Below, in pieces: positions 8,715 to 18,098 of a DNA stretch of 64,000 nucleotides; the stretch's first letter is position 1, and the number at the start of each line of letters is the position of its first letter. The notes beneath the pieces were generated by a model that was not told the origin of the DNA, ran no database searches, and worked only from the letters and a program-made list of their open reading frames with translations. Source of the DNA: Fictibacillus phosphorivorans (GTDB taxonomy: Bacteria > Bacillota > Bacilli > Bacillales > Fictibacillaceae); the NCBI RefSeq assembly GCF_007673525.1, contig NZ_VDZU01000001.1, positions 2,365,957 through 2,429,956 of the forward strand, given 5' to 3'. The position numbers and the translations under genes were made by a program.

Positions 8715-9720
8715 TCACATCATCTCCTCCGCCTCGAGCGATCACAAGCTCTCCGGCTTCTTCAAGTCTTCTAATGGTTCCAACGATTCTAGACTGAGCT
8801 TCTTCAACATCACGAAGGCGAACAGGTCCCATAAACTCCATTTCTTCTTTAAAGTTTTCAGCCATACGCTGTGACATGTTATTGAACATCACTTCTTTTA
8901 CTTCCTCGCTAGATGCACGTAAAGCAAGAAGCAGATCTTCATTTTGCACTTCACGAATAACTCTTTGAATGGCACGGTTATCAAGCGTTACGATATCTTC
9001 AAATACAAACATTCGTTTCTTGATCTCTTCCGCTAACTCAGGATCTTGAATTTCAAGCGCATCAAGGATTGTCCGTTCGGTGCTTCGATCCACACCGTTT
9101 AAGACCTCGACAACAGCTTCAACTCCACCAGCTTGGGTGAAGTCCTGTGTAACGGTAGCAGATAACTTTCTTTCTAAAATCTGTTCCACTTCATTGATCA
9201 CTTCTGGTGATGTTCGATCCATCAATGCGATCCTTTTCGCTATATCAGCTTGCATCTCTTGCGGAAGTTCAGAAAGTATCTGACCAGCCTGTGAGGAATC
9301 CAAGTAAGACAAAATCAGAGCAATCGTTTGCGGGTGTTCGTTTTGAATAAAGTTTAATATTTGACCCGGATCTGCTTTTCGAGCGAAGTCAAACGGCCTT
9401 ACTTGCAAAGTCGATGTCAAACGATTGATAATTTGCATCGCTTCGTCTTTACCTACCGCTTTCTCAAGTACTGTCTTCGCATAGCCGATTCCACCTTGGG
9501 TAATATAATCTTGTGCTAGAGCTAACTGATGAAATTGAGTGATAATCTCATCTTTCAACGTTGAATCTACTTTTCTAACTTGTGAGATTTGAAGGGTTAA
9601 TCTCTCAATCTCTTCCTCACTTAAATGTTTATATACTTGGGCAGCCACATCTGGACCTAAAGAGATAACGAGGATTGCTGCTTTCTCTTTACCAGTAAGT
9701 TCTTTCATACCTTTTGCCAT
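8707..9720 (-). CDS. fliG: Flagellar motor switch protein FliG
   Basis: FliG is the torque-generating rotor protein between the MS ring (FliF) and FliM/FliY. The 337-aa length is standard. The N-terminal domain begins LTGKEKAAILVISLG. The middle domain holds the EHPQTIALILSYL motif, a variant of the usual EHPQ sequence that contacts FliM. The C-terminal charged helix (EEMEFMGPVRLRDVEEAQ) carries the residues that interact with the stator. It ends 8 nt inside fliH. Confidence 0.97.
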   Translation of the reverse strand: MAKGMKELTGKEKAAILVISLGPDVAAQVYKHLSEEEIERLTLQISQVRKVDSTLKDEIITQFHQLALAQDYITQGGIGYAKTVLEKAVGKDEAMQIINRLTSTLQVRPFDFARKADPGQILNFIQNEHPQTIALILSYLDSSQAGQILSELPQEMQADIAKRIALMDRTSPEVINEVEQILERKLSATVTQDFTQAGGVEAVVEVLNGVDRSTERTILDALEIQDPELAEEIKKRMFVFEDIVTLDNRAIQRVIREVQNEDLLLALRASSEEVKEVMFNNMSQRMAENFKEEMEFMGPVRLRDVEEAQSRIVGTIRRLEEAGELVIARGGGDDVIV

Positions 9721-9734
9721 CGTTCGTTACCTCC

Positions 9735-11327
9735 TTACTCCTCTGAAAGCCATGTTCTTACTAGCTTTGCGAATTCTTCAGGCTTTTCTTTTGCCATTCG
9801 TTCTAACTGTTCCTTACGAACTGTTCCCTCAGACCCTTTTTCTTGGTTTACATCTGGTACATAGTAAGATTCTTGAGGCTCATCCATCTGGAATTCTTCA
9901 ATCTTGCTTTCGGTCTCTGTTCTTCTTTTTCGAGAGAGCAAGAAGATCAATAGAATAATAACGATTAATAAGACTCCACCAACTATGTAGATCCATAACG
10001 GAATACCTTTCGAAACGGCAGTTGTTTCTTGCTTTCCGTTGAACGGCTGTGCAGATACAAATATTTTTTCTTGAATATCATCTTCTGATAATGTTTCGTT
10101 TATATCTTTTGAGATACTCGTTCTAACGATCGCACTCAAAATTTGTTCAATATCATCTAATCGTTCTTGCGGTAACGATTCTGGTTTGTTTGGAGTCGGT
10201 GGCTCCACCATGACTTGAATGCCTAGATCTCTTATCTCATACGGACTCTCCACGATTTCTTTACGTATCTTGTTCACTTCGTTATTGATACGTTCTTCTA
10301 CTTTTTCATAGTCTCCGTTTGAGCCAGCAGCTGAACCTGGGTAGGTAGGTACCTCTTGATCACCCGTTCCTCCTACTCCACCTTCTCCTGCACCTTCTCC
10401 TGTAAACGTCTCTCTTATTCGCTCAACGCTTACTTCAATGCCTTTCATGTTTTCTTTATCAACAGGTTCTACAATATTCTCTTCACGTTTTTCTTCCGTA
10501 AAGTCAATATCTGTTGTCACTGTAGCAACTACTTTACCTTGTCCCATGATGGTTGATAACATCTGTTGAACTCTTCGTTGTAAGTCTCTTTCAACATCCT
10601 GCTTAATCTTTCTTTGCTCTTCATATTTTGAAGCTGAAGCAGTAGAGTTTACAGAATTCAAGTCATAATAATTAAAGTATTGATCCGTAATGACGATATT
10701 TTCCATAGGAAGGTTGCTCACACTCTTTGAAACGAGATGATAGAGTGCTTTCACCTGATCTTCATTTAATTTCGCTCCCGCTCCTAATGATAGAACAACA
10801 GAAGCTGAAGCTTTTTCTTCTTCTTGGTTTACCCACACACTACTTTCGGGGAGGGTAATCATAACGCTCGCATCTTCAACCCCGTTGATGCTCTTTATTA
10901 AACTAGCAATCTCTGTCTGTGTTGCTTCTCTTTCTAGAACACCAAACTCTTTGTCTGTTATTCCAAAACCTGATTTCTCACCAAAATATGAGAAATCAAT
11001 ATTTCCACTTTCAGGTAATCCTTCTGCAGCTAACTGCACTTGCAGGTTATTCACTTGTTCTTCAGGAACTAATATTGTTTTCCCACCATCTTGTACTTCG
11101 TTTGCCACACCTTTGCTATTTAAATTCTCTTGTATTTGACCTGCTTCCTGAGGGGAAAGATTTGAATACAAAGGAACAAGGTTTGGTGTTGACATCATGA
11201 CTGTTACAAAAATGAATGCTGCAATAATAAGAAAGATTACACTGAGAATAAATCCCTTTTGTACATTGGAACGAGCTTTAAACCGCTCTGTCGTTTGCTT
11301 GATGATGTTTTTCCATTTTTCTTTCAT
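9735..11327 (-). CDS. fliF: Flagellar MS-ring protein FliF
   Basis: FliF forms the membrane-embedded MS ring on which the flagellum is built. The protein is 530 aa from the ATG at 11327, which follows GGGGG by 6 nt; an in-frame TTG 7 codons upstream lacks that support. It has two membrane segments, about residues 23-45 and 440-460, a YscJ/FliF domain after the first (TPNLVPLYSNLSPQEAGQI), and a Gly-rich periplasmic linker (GEGAGEGGVGGTGDQEVP). The cytoplasmic C-terminus that binds FliG ends in the acidic helix EFAKLVRTWLSEE. Confidence 0.96.
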   Translation of the reverse strand: MKEKWKNIIKQTTERFKARSNVQKGFILSVIFLIIAAFIFVTVMMSTPNLVPLYSNLSPQEAGQIQENLNSKGVANEVQDGGKTILVPEEQVNNLQVQLAAEGLPESGNIDFSYFGEKSGFGITDKEFGVLEREATQTEIASLIKSINGVEDASVMITLPESSVWVNQEEEKASASVVLSLGAGAKLNEDQVKALYHLVSKSVSNLPMENIVITDQYFNYYDLNSVNSTASASKYEEQRKIKQDVERDLQRRVQQMLSTIMGQGKVVATVTTDIDFTEEKREENIVEPVDKENMKGIEVSVERIRETFTGEGAGEGGVGGTGDQEVPTYPGSAAGSNGDYEKVEERINNEVNKIRKEIVESPYEIRDLGIQVMVEPPTPNKPESLPQERLDDIEQILSAIVRTSISKDINETLSEDDIQEKIFVSAQPFNGKQETTAVSKGIPLWIYIVGGVLLIVIILLIFLLSRKRRTETESKIEEFQMDEPQESYYVPDVNQEKGSEGTVRKEQLERMAKEKPEEFAKLVRTWLSEE

Positions 11328-11408
11328 TTTTTCCCCCGATAAGCGCAATAAAAATTTTTAACAGCTACCCCCAAAATTGAATGCTAATATCGAATCATAT
11401 AACAGAGC

Positions 11409-11708
11409 CTATACTTGCATCCTCATTATTTCTTGGTAGGCCTCAACAACTTTATTACGAATCTCAAGAGTCGTTTGCATCGTTACACTTGCTTTTTCAG
11501 CTGTGATCATCACTTGATGGAGGTTATCCATATTTCCGTTCATCAAACCTTGAGTAGCTTGATTAGATTGTGCTTGTGTTTCACCCAACGTATCTAAAGC
11601 TCCTTTTAGATAGCTCTTAAAATCTTCTTGAGCTTCATATGGTGTCACTTTTGAGACTGAAGTTGGATTACTGATGTTCTGAAGTGAACCAATTGAAATT
11701 TTGTCCAT
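11409..11708 (-). CDS. fliE: Flagellar hook-basal body complex protein FliE
   Basis: FliE is the small adaptor joining the MS ring and the rod, and an early export substrate. The 99-aa sequence has the family C-terminal region MITAEKASVTMQTTLEIRNK followed by VVEAYQEIMRMQV. The N-terminal half is variable and Gln/Ser-rich. It lies 12 nt after flgC and 81 nt before fliF. That 81-nt space holds no gene. Confidence 0.95.
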   Translation of the reverse strand: MDKISIGSLQNISNPTSVSKVTPYEAQEDFKSYLKGALDTLGETQAQSNQATQGLMNGNMDNLHQVMITAEKASVTMQTTLEIRNKVVEAYQEIMRMQV

Positions 11709-11720
11709 GTTTCAACACCC

Positions 11721-12167
11721 CTAACGGCCAATTTCTAATGCTTTTAAGTACATTCCTTTTGCTGCGTTTAGTGCAGTAACATTTGCTTCATACGATCGAG
11801 TAGCACTCATTAAATCGACCATCTCTTTTAGTGGATCTACATTCGGAAGTTGAACAAATCCTTCTTCGTTCGCATCAGGATGTTCAGGTTGGTAAACTGT
11901 TTTGAATGGAGTTTGATCATTGACTACCCCATTGACTCTAACGCCAGACATGTTTCCGTTATCCACTGCTTTATTAAACATGTTTTTAAAACTAGATTCA
12001 CCAGAACCTAAGACGACCATTTTACGTCGATACGGTTCCCACACACCGTTCTTATATTCTCCGCGTGTCGAATCGACATTTGCCATGTTAGAGGAAGCAA
12101 CATCCATCCTAAGCCGTTGAGCCGTTAAACCGGATGCTGATACATTCATTGCATCAAAAACTCCCAT
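11721..12167 (-). CDS. flgC: Flagellar basal-body rod protein FlgC
   Basis: FlgC is a proximal rod protein. The 148-aa product has the N-terminal rod signature (NVSASGLTAQRLRMDVASSN, then MANVDSTR) and the C-terminal motif LMSATRSYEANVTALNAAKG, which form the coiled-coil core of rod subunits. It directly follows flgB with a 2-nt gap. Confidence 0.96.
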   Translation of the reverse strand: MGVFDAMNVSASGLTAQRLRMDVASSNMANVDSTRGEYKNGVWEPYRRKMVVLGSGESSFKNMFNKAVDNGNMSGVRVNGVVNDQTPFKTVYQPEHPDANEEGFVQLPNVDPLKEMVDLMSATRSYEANVTALNAAKGMYLKALEIGR

Positions 12168-12169
12168 TT

Positions 12170-12556
12170 TTATCTCCCACCTTTAACAACCATCTTAATT
12201 GAATTAAACTTTCCATTAATTCGCTGTACGAGTGTCTGATAATAAAGCTGATTCTTTGCTAATTCTGCCATCTCTTTATCTACATCCACATTATTTCCGT
12301 TATGATTCATCACTGTATTCGTTTTTTCTCTTACACTAAAAGAAGAGGATGTTTCAGTCCCGAATGAAAAATGCCGCTGATCTGTTCGATGGGCTTGCAA
12401 GCTTTTTTTGAATTCCTGGTTAAAGACAGTTTCTTTAGCTTTATATCCAGGTGTGTCCACATTAGCTAAGTTATTTGAAATGGTCTTTTGTTTTAATGCT
12501 GATCCATCTAATGCCATCTCTAAGTTTTTAATGACTGAGCCAGAGAACAAGTTCAC
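12170..12556 (-). CDS. flgB: Flagellar basal-body rod protein FlgB
   Basis: FlgB is the first gene of the fla/che operon and a proximal rod subunit. The 128-aa protein shows the rod motif TISNNLANVDTPGYKAKETV and the family's GNNVDVDKEMAELAKNQL block. The start region reads GTG-GTG-AAC after AGAGGG. The second GTG (12556) gives a 5-nt spacer and an NLFSGS N-terminus like B. subtilis. The first GTG (12559) and a TTG at 12550 remain possible. Confidence 0.93.
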   Translation of the reverse strand: MNLFSGSVIKNLEMALDGSALKQKTISNNLANVDTPGYKAKETVFNQEFKKSLQAHRTDQRHFSFGTETSSSFSVREKTNTVMNHNGNNVDVDKEMAELAKNQLYYQTLVQRINGKFNSIKMVVKGGR

Positions 12557-12616
12557 CACTTCCCTCTTTTTTACTATAGAAGTTTCATATTATGTTAAAT
12601 CTTACCTCACTATCAT

Positions 12617-12646
12617 ATTTTAAGTGATATATCCAAAAAGTGTCTA
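12617..12646 (-). promoter_or_regulatory. Candidate sigma-A promoter of the fla/che operon
   Basis: On the minus strand TAGACA (complement at 12641-12646) and TAAAAT (12617-12622) are 18 bp apart, each with one mismatch to consensus. The start point would be about 55 nt before flgB. B. subtilis also transcribes this operon from a sigma-A promoter between codY and flgB. No convincing sigma-D box (TAAA-N15-GCCGATAT) was found. Confidence 0.5.
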
Positions 12647-12982
12647 TGTATTTTTTCCCAAACTGACTTTTTTCGATAGAAAGGACTATATTTCGACCGT
12701 GACTTTGGACCCAATTTCAAAAATAGTAATAAAATCCCTATATTTATACGGTTTTTGGTACCTCTTTACCACTTTCGTACACAATCGACAAATATTTACA
12801 TTTTTATCCTTTTTCGTTGTATCTAATCTACCGTGAATAAACAATAGAAGTTTTTTTCAAAAATTTTTCTATCTCAACCTTCCATTAAAAACATCTTAAA
12901 AATGTTGATACAGCACCCAAAGTAAAATTTCTCTATAACAAATAATATGAGATTCATAATTAGCACTTTGAGTTTTTTGGAA
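12647..12982. other. AT-rich codY-flgB intergenic region
   Basis: About 335 bp without a credible gene. It is strongly AT-rich with several A/T tracts. A stretch at 12850-12866 (minus strand AAATTTTTGAAAAAA) matches about 11 of 15 positions of the CodY box AATTTTCWGAAAATT. That is suggestive only, since CodY represses the fla/che promoter in B. subtilis. Nothing else is recognisable. Confidence 0.4.
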
Positions 12983-13016
12983 CAAAAAAATCCAGCTCTG
13001 GTTTAAAGAGCTGGAT
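12983..13016 (-). terminator. Intrinsic terminator after codY
   Basis: A perfect 10-bp stem (12990-12999 with 13007-13016, ATCCAGCTCT type) with a 7-nt loop is followed on the minus strand by a run of seven T. It lies 14 nt after the codY stop and separates the clp/codY operon from fla/che. Confidence 0.93.
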
Positions 13017-13030
13017 CTTATTATTGGTTA

Positions 13031-13810
13031 TTATGAAGTTTTAAGCTTTTCAAGCTCAAGCAAGAACTTGTCGTTCAACACTTTGATATACGTTCCCTTC
13101 ATACCTAGAGAACGAGATTCAATTACACCTGCACTCTCTAATTTACGAAGCGCGTTTACGATTACAGATCGAGTAATACCCACTCTGTCTGCAATCTTAC
13201 TTGCTACAAGCAATCCTTCGTTTCCTTCTAATTCTTCAAAAATATGTTCGATCGCTTCTAGCTCACTATATGATAATGAACTGATCGCCATTTGAACAAC
13301 TGCTTTGTTACGAGCTTCTTCTTCGATCTCTTCCGCTTTTTCACGAAGGATCTCCATTCCAACAACTGTAGCACCGTACTCAGCAAGAACTAGATCGTCC
13401 TCTTCAAATGAAGTAGATAGTCTTGAAAGAATAAGAGTTCCTAGTCTTTCACCGCCACCTACGATCGGAACGATTGTCGTTAATCCCGTCGAGAACAAAT
13501 CTTTGTTCTCAACTGGGAATGCTGTATAATCGCTCTCTATGTCAATGTTTGAAAGAGACTCTGTAATGTTGAAAAGATTTTTTGTGTAATCAGTAGGGAA
13601 TTGACGATCCTCGATCATCTTCTTCATACGCTCGTTCTCAATTTCTTGTTTAAGAGCGAGACCTAACAGTTTACCACGACGGCTTACTACAAAAATATTT
13701 GCTTCAATCACCGTACTAAGTGTTTCAGCCATCTCTTTAAAGTTTACTTGTTTACCACCTGTTTGTTGAAGCATCGAGTTGATACTTCTTGCTTTGTTCA
13801 ATAAATTCAT
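13031..13810 (-). CDS. codY: GTP-sensing global transcriptional repressor CodY
   Basis: CodY senses GTP and branched-chain amino acids and represses nutrient-limitation genes. At 259 aa it aligns end to end with B. subtilis CodY. The N-terminal GAF domain binds isoleucine and valine ([22 protein letters not shown]). The C-terminal winged helix contains [20 protein letters not shown] and [15 protein letters not shown]. It is the last gene of the xerC-hslV-hslU-codY unit, 24 nt after hslU, and is followed by a strong terminator. Confidence 0.98.
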   Translation of the reverse strand: MNLLNKARSINSMLQQTGGKQVNFKEMAETLSTVIEANIFVVSRRGKLLGLALKQEIENERMKKMIEDRQFPTDYTKNLFNITESLSNIDIESDYTAFPVENKDLFSTGLTTIVPIVGGGERLGTLILSRLSTSFEEDDLVLAEYGATVVGMEILREKAEEIEEEARNKAVVQMAISSLSYSELEAIEHIFEELEGNEGLLVASKIADRVGITRSVIVNALRKLESAGVIESRSLGMKGTYIKVLNDKFLLELEKLKTS

Positions 13811-13834
13811 TGTATTTCTTCCTCCTACTGCATC

Positions 13835-15229
13835 CTATAATATATATTGGCTCAGATCCTTGTTCTTTGCGATGTTAGCCAGTTTTTCTTCTACATACTC
13901 GGGTGTAATGGTAATTTGATCTAAGCTGATATCAGGCGCTTCAAAAGATAGATCTTCTAATAAGCGTTCCAATATGGTATGAAGTCTTCGTGCACCAATA
14001 TTATCGGTGTCTTGATTCACTTCATAGGCAATGCTTGCAATCTTAGCAATAGCATCGTCAGAAAATTCAACATTTATACCTTCCGTACTCAATAGAGCTT
14101 TATACTGTTTTATGATCGCATTATCAGGCTCTATTAATATACGTGTAAAATCCTCAACAGACAAGCTATTTAGTTCAACTCTGATCGGAAATCTTCCTTG
14201 CAGCTCTGGAATAAGATCTGAAGGCTTAGAAATATGAAAAGCTCCAGCTGCAATAAACAGGATATGATCCGTCTTGATCGAGCCATACTTCGTCATTACT
14301 GTAGAACCTTCAACAATCGGAAGGATGTCTCGCTGAACGCCTTCACGGCTTACATCAGCAGAATTTTGGTTCTTTCCTGCAATCTTATCGATCTCATCTA
14401 TAAATATAATACCTGTTTGTTCGGTCTTGTAAACTGCTTCACTCGTAACATCATCCATATCGATTAGTTTTGCCGCTTCGTCTTGCGTCAATACTTTACG
14501 AGCTTCTCGAACAGTTAGCTTTCTTTTTTTCTTTTTCTTCGGCATAAGTCCACCGATCATATCCTGCATGTTCATGCCTACTTGTTCCAGACCCGAACCT
14601 TGGAACATGTCTAGCATAGAAGGATTCTGCTCTTCTACTTCTACCGTAACAAGATGATCCTCCATCTCACCAAGCGCAAGCTTCTGTGCCATTTGGTTTC
14701 GTCTCTGTCTAAGATCTGAAACATCATCTTGCTGTGGCTTTTGTTCCTGTTCTTGATTACCCCCACCAAAGAACATCTCTAGCGGGTTTTTAAAGCTCGT
14801 TTCTGTTTTCTTACCTGGAACTAAGAGCTCTACAAGTCTTTTATTAGCATTTTGCTCAGCTTTGTCTTTTACATCATTCATCTTCAGCTCTTTTACAAGT
14901 CTTACTGAAGTTTCAACTAGATCACGTACCATCGAATCAACGTCACGACCAACATAGCCAACTTCAGTAAATTTAGTTGCTTCAAGTTTAATGAACGGGG
15001 CTTGAGCTAGTTTTGCTAACCTTCTAGCAATCTCTGTCTTCCCTACACCAGTAGGTCCGATCATCAGAATATTTTTAGGTGATACTTCATCACGAAGCTT
15101 GTCGTCGAGCAAACTTCTTCTATAACGATTACGAAGCGCAACAGCAACAGCTTTCTTTGCATCGTTTTGACCTATAATATACTGATCTAACTTTTCAACA
15201 ATTTGTCTTGGAGTTAATTGACTGTTCAT
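13835..15229 (-). CDS. hslU: ATP-dependent protease ATPase subunit HslU (ClpY/CodX)
   Basis: HslU is the AAA+ unfoldase that feeds substrates to the HslV peptidase. The ATG at 15229 has AAAGGAGC 9 nt upstream and starts the family N-terminus ([17 protein letters not shown]), giving 464 aa. Walker A GPTGVGKT is at residues 58-65, Walker B is [10 protein letters not shown], and the I-domain insertion is Gln-rich ([15 protein letters not shown]). The C-terminal peptide that docks into HslV is present (NKDLSQYIL). An upstream extension of 21 codons overlaps hslV and is not used. Confidence 0.97.
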   Translation of the reverse strand: MNSQLTPRQIVEKLDQYIIGQNDAKKAVAVALRNRYRRSLLDDKLRDEVSPKNILMIGPTGVGKTEIARRLAKLAQAPFIKLEATKFTEVGYVGRDVDSMVRDLVETSVRLVKELKMNDVKDKAEQNANKRLVELLVPGKKTETSFKNPLEMFFGGGNQEQEQKPQQDDVSDLRQRRNQMAQKLALGEMEDHLVTVEVEEQNPSMLDMFQGSGLEQVGMNMQDMIGGLMPKKKKKRKLTVREARKVLTQDEAAKLIDMDDVTSEAVYKTEQTGIIFIDEIDKIAGKNQNSADVSREGVQRDILPIVEGSTVMTKYGSIKTDHILFIAAGAFHISKPSDLIPELQGRFPIRVELNSLSVEDFTRILIEPDNAIIKQYKALLSTEGINVEFSDDAIAKIASIAYEVNQDTDNIGARRLHTILERLLEDLSFEAPDISLDQITITPEYVEEKLANIAKNKDLSQYIL

Positions 15230-15249
15230 TGCAACCGCTCCTTTACTTT

Positions 15250-15789
15250 TTACAATTCTTCTAAAACAATCTCTGTGTTCGTATAAACACAAATTTCGCC
15301 AGCAGTCTTTAAAGATGCAAGAGCGATTTCTTTTGCAGAAAGTTCAGGTGCATGATTCTTCAGTGCCCGACCTGCGGCTAGAGCATAATTGCCACCTGAT
15401 CCAATCGCGAGAATTCCATCGTCTGGCTCAATAACTTCACCAGTTCCAGAAATCAATAACATATGCTCTTCGTTCATTACGATTAATAGAGCTTCAAGCT
15501 TTCTAAGAACTTGATCTGTTCTCCATTCTTTAGCCATCTCTACAGATGCACGCTGCAGATTTCCGCTGTATTCTTCTAACTTGCTCTCAAATTTTTCATA
15601 AAGCGTAAATGCGTCTGCAACCGAGCCTGCAAACCCAGCAAGCACTTTTCCTCCGAAAAGCTTTCTTACCTTCTTGGCTGTATGTTTCATTACAACTGCG
15701 TTGCCGAATGTAACCTGACCATCTCCAGTCATAGCGGACTTGCCGTTATGCTGAATCGCAAAAATTGTAGTAGCATGAAATGTTGACAT
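15250..15789 (-). CDS. hslV: ATP-dependent protease peptidase subunit HslV (ClpQ/CodW)
   Basis: HslV is the proteasome-like peptidase partner of HslU. The 179-aa product starts [14 protein letters not shown]. The E. coli enzyme is cut to begin with Thr-Thr (TTIVSV), but here, as in Bacillus CodW, five residues (STFHA) precede TT after the Met. The nucleophile could be an N-terminal Ser, as described for CodW, or Thr after further processing. The downstream core ([34 protein letters not shown]) is intact. It ends 20 nt before hslU. Confidence 0.96.
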   Translation of the reverse strand: MSTFHATTIFAIQHNGKSAMTGDGQVTFGNAVVMKHTAKKVRKLFGGKVLAGFAGSVADAFTLYEKFESKLEEYSGNLQRASVEMAKEWRTDQVLRKLEALLIVMNEEHMLLISGTGEVIEPDDGILAIGSGGNYALAAGRALKNHAPELSAKEIALASLKTAGEICVYTNTEIVLEEL

Positions 15790-15813
15790 TGAAAAATCCC
15801 TCCCTTTTTGTTT

Positions 15814-16719
15814 TTATGCTCGAGGATGCGCATTATTATAGATTTTTTTTAAATGACTTTTTGAAACATGTGTATAAACTTGTGTAGAGGAAAGGTTAGC
15901 ATGCCCTAAAAGCTCCTGAACTGCTCTGAGATCTGCGCCTTCATTCAGCATGTGCGTCGCAAACGTATGCCGCAAAACATGCGGGCTGATATGTATCGTA
16001 AGGGAAGATTCCTCAATTAGTTTATTTAATATAGTTCTTACGCCTCTCGCGGTTAAAGGTTCCCCTTTATAGTTTAAAAATAATGCATCCGACTTTTTCT
16101 CCGTTTTTTCTAACAGCAACTTGCGACCGTCCTGTAGATATTTTTCAAGAGATTCTCTCGCAAACGATCCGATCGGAACATATCTTTCTTTTTTACCTTT
16201 TCCTTTAACAAGCGCTATCTCTACATTTAAATCAAGATCCTTTAACTGCATCTTACACAATTCACTGACACGAATACCAGTTCCGTACAATATTTCGAGG
16301 ATGGCTTGATTTCTTTGTCCCATGGGGGTTGTAATATCAGACACATTAAAAAGCCTCTCCAACTCTTTTTCGTAAAGAAATTGAGGAAGCATTCTTGCTT
16401 TTTTAGGGAGTGATGCCATAGCAAAAGGGTTATGTTCTTCGACGATCTTTTCGCGGTTTAGGAAACGATAAAAACTTCTCATCGCCGATATCTTTCTTGC
16501 TACTGTATTTCGAGCATACTTCTTCTCATGGAGAGTCACTAAATATTGCCTGACTAAAACATAAGAAACAGCAGCGAATCCTTCGATTGCTTGCTGTTTC
16601 AAAAAAGAAGTAAAATCATTAATGTCTTTTTCATAGTGTTCAATCGTATAAGGTGAACAGTTCTTCTCGATCATTAAATAATTCAAGAAATCCACCACGT
16701 GTTGGCGTTCTGATACCAT
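15814..16719 (-). CDS. xerC: Tyrosine recombinase XerC (CodV)
   Basis: XerC is a site-specific recombinase that resolves chromosome dimers at dif with XerD. The N-terminal SAM-like DNA-binding domain (about residues 1-95) is followed by the catalytic domain with the expected R (TGIRVSELCK), K (VKGKGKKERY), H-x-x-R (HVLRHTFATH), H (LGHANLSSTQ) and the nucleophile Tyr in VYTHVS. The ATG at 16719 (301 aa) has GAGGTG 6 nt upstream; a GTG three codons earlier overlaps that site. It is the first gene of the clp/codY group, 24 nt before hslV. Confidence 0.96.
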   Translation of the reverse strand: MVSERQHVVDFLNYLMIEKNCSPYTIEHYEKDINDFTSFLKQQAIEGFAAVSYVLVRQYLVTLHEKKYARNTVARKISAMRSFYRFLNREKIVEEHNPFAMASLPKKARMLPQFLYEKELERLFNVSDITTPMGQRNQAILEILYGTGIRVSELCKMQLKDLDLNVEIALVKGKGKKERYVPIGSFARESLEKYLQDGRKLLLEKTEKKSDALFLNYKGEPLTARGVRTILNKLIEESSLTIHISPHVLRHTFATHMLNEGADLRAVQELLGHANLSSTQVYTHVSKSHLKKIYNNAHPRA

Positions 16720-16735
16720 TTCATACACCTCACAA

Positions 16736-16766
16736 AGCCCCTAAATCGTAACACAATTTAGGGGCT
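16736..16766 (-). terminator. Hairpin between trmFO and xerC (possible terminator or attenuator)
   Basis: A perfect 11-bp inverted repeat (16736-16746 with 16756-16766, AGCCCCTAAAT type) with a 9-nt loop lies 15 nt after the trmFO stop and just upstream of the xerC ribosome-binding site. The T run that follows is only TTTG, so it is a weak terminator by sequence. It could end part of the topA-trmFO transcription or protect the xerC mRNA 5' end. Confidence 0.6.
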
Positions 16767-16780
16767 AAATCAATACATGT

Positions 16781-18085
16781 TCACAAATTTGTTATAAAAT
16801 TCTGAATTGTTTCCAACGCTCTATTAGCTAGAGCTGTATTACGCTCTTGTTTATTTTTGATTCTCTTCTCAAGAGGTGGAAGAAGTCCAAAGTTAGCATT
16901 CATCGGTTGAAAATTATCCGGATTAGCAGTCGTAATATAATACGCCATGCTTCCGATCGCCGTCTCTTTAGGGAAAACAGCTAGTTCTTCGCCATTAACC
17001 AACTTTGCAGCATTGATTCCCGCGATCAATCCTGAAGCAGCACTTTCAACGTACCCTTCAACACCAGTCATCTGACCTGCAAAGAAAAGATCTTTTCTTG
17101 CTTTTAACTGATACGTCTCTTCTAAGAGGCGTGGAGAGTTTAAGAACGTATTACGATGCATTACACCGTAACGTACTACCTCTGCGTTCTCTAAGCCTGG
17201 AATCAGTCTTAGAAGCTCTTTTTGAGGTCCCCATTTAAGGTGTGTTTGGAAACCTACAATATTATATAGAGTTCCTGCACTGTTATCTTGTCTTAATTGA
17301 ACGACCGCATAAGGAATCTTGCCTGTTTTCGGATCTTCGAGACCGACTGGTTTCATCGGTCCGAACAATAATGTTTTCTTACCTCTTTTAGCCATAACTT
17401 CAACTGGCATACAACCTTCGAAAAAGATCTCTTTTTCAAATTCTTTTAGAGGGACTGTTTCAGAAGTGATTAACGCTTCATAAAAACGGTCAAATTCTTC
17501 TTCAGTCATCGGACAGTTTAGATAAGCTGCTTCACCTTTGTCGTAACGGGACTTTAAATACACCTTGTCCATATCGATGCTGTCTACTTCGATGATCGGT
17601 GCAGCTGCATCGTAAAAATAGAGATACTCTTCTCCCGTTAATGAGTTTAGCGATTTTGATAAGTTATCAGAAGTTAGAGGTCCTGTCGCAATAATAGTTG
17701 GACCTTCAGGGATCTCTGTAACTTCTTCAGTGATCACCTCAACATTAGGATGATTCTTAACTCGCTCTGTCACAAGACTAGCAAATTCGTGACGGTCGAC
17801 CGCCAGAGCTCCACCAGCAGGAACTGCACAATCATCAGCTGATGAAATAATAACAGAGTTTAATTTTCTCATCTCTTCTTTTAGTACACCGACAGCGTTC
17901 GTTAGTGTATTAGCACGAAGTGAGTTCGAACATACTAGTTCTGCAAACTTCTCAGTATGATGAGCCGGTGTTTGTCTAACCGGTCTCATCTCGTATAATT
18001 TTACTTGAATTCCTCGGCTAGCGATCTGCCAAGCTGCTTCACTTCCAGCAAGACCTGCTCCGATTACGTTAACATGTTGATTCAT
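16781..18085 (-). CDS. trmFO: tRNA (uracil-54-C5)-methyltransferase TrmFO
   Basis: TrmFO is the folate- and FAD-dependent enzyme that makes ribothymidine-54 in tRNA (formerly Gid). The N-terminal dinucleotide-binding motif is [17 protein letters not shown]. Further conserved blocks are [18 protein letters not shown] and the C-terminal [19 protein letters not shown]. The ATG at 18085 has AAGGAG 9 nt upstream and lies 13 nt after the topA stop, giving the usual 434 aa. A 17-codon upstream extension runs into topA and is rejected. Confidence 0.97.
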   Translation of the reverse strand: MNQHVNVIGAGLAGSEAAWQIASRGIQVKLYEMRPVRQTPAHHTEKFAELVCSNSLRANTLTNAVGVLKEEMRKLNSVIISSADDCAVPAGGALAVDRHEFASLVTERVKNHPNVEVITEEVTEIPEGPTIIATGPLTSDNLSKSLNSLTGEEYLYFYDAAAPIIEVDSIDMDKVYLKSRYDKGEAAYLNCPMTEEEFDRFYEALITSETVPLKEFEKEIFFEGCMPVEVMAKRGKKTLLFGPMKPVGLEDPKTGKIPYAVVQLRQDNSAGTLYNIVGFQTHLKWGPQKELLRLIPGLENAEVVRYGVMHRNTFLNSPRLLEETYQLKARKDLFFAGQMTGVEGYVESAASGLIAGINAAKLVNGEELAVFPKETAIGSMAYYITTANPDNFQPMNANFGLLPPLEKRIKNKQERNTALANRALETIQNFITNL

Positions 18086-18098
18086 GAAGATAAACTCC

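Noticed and set aside
12657..12710. Sigma-D promoter for fla/che (GTCGAAAT near 12690)
   Set aside because: It matches only 6 of 8 positions of the -10 and no TAAA lies 15 bp upstream.
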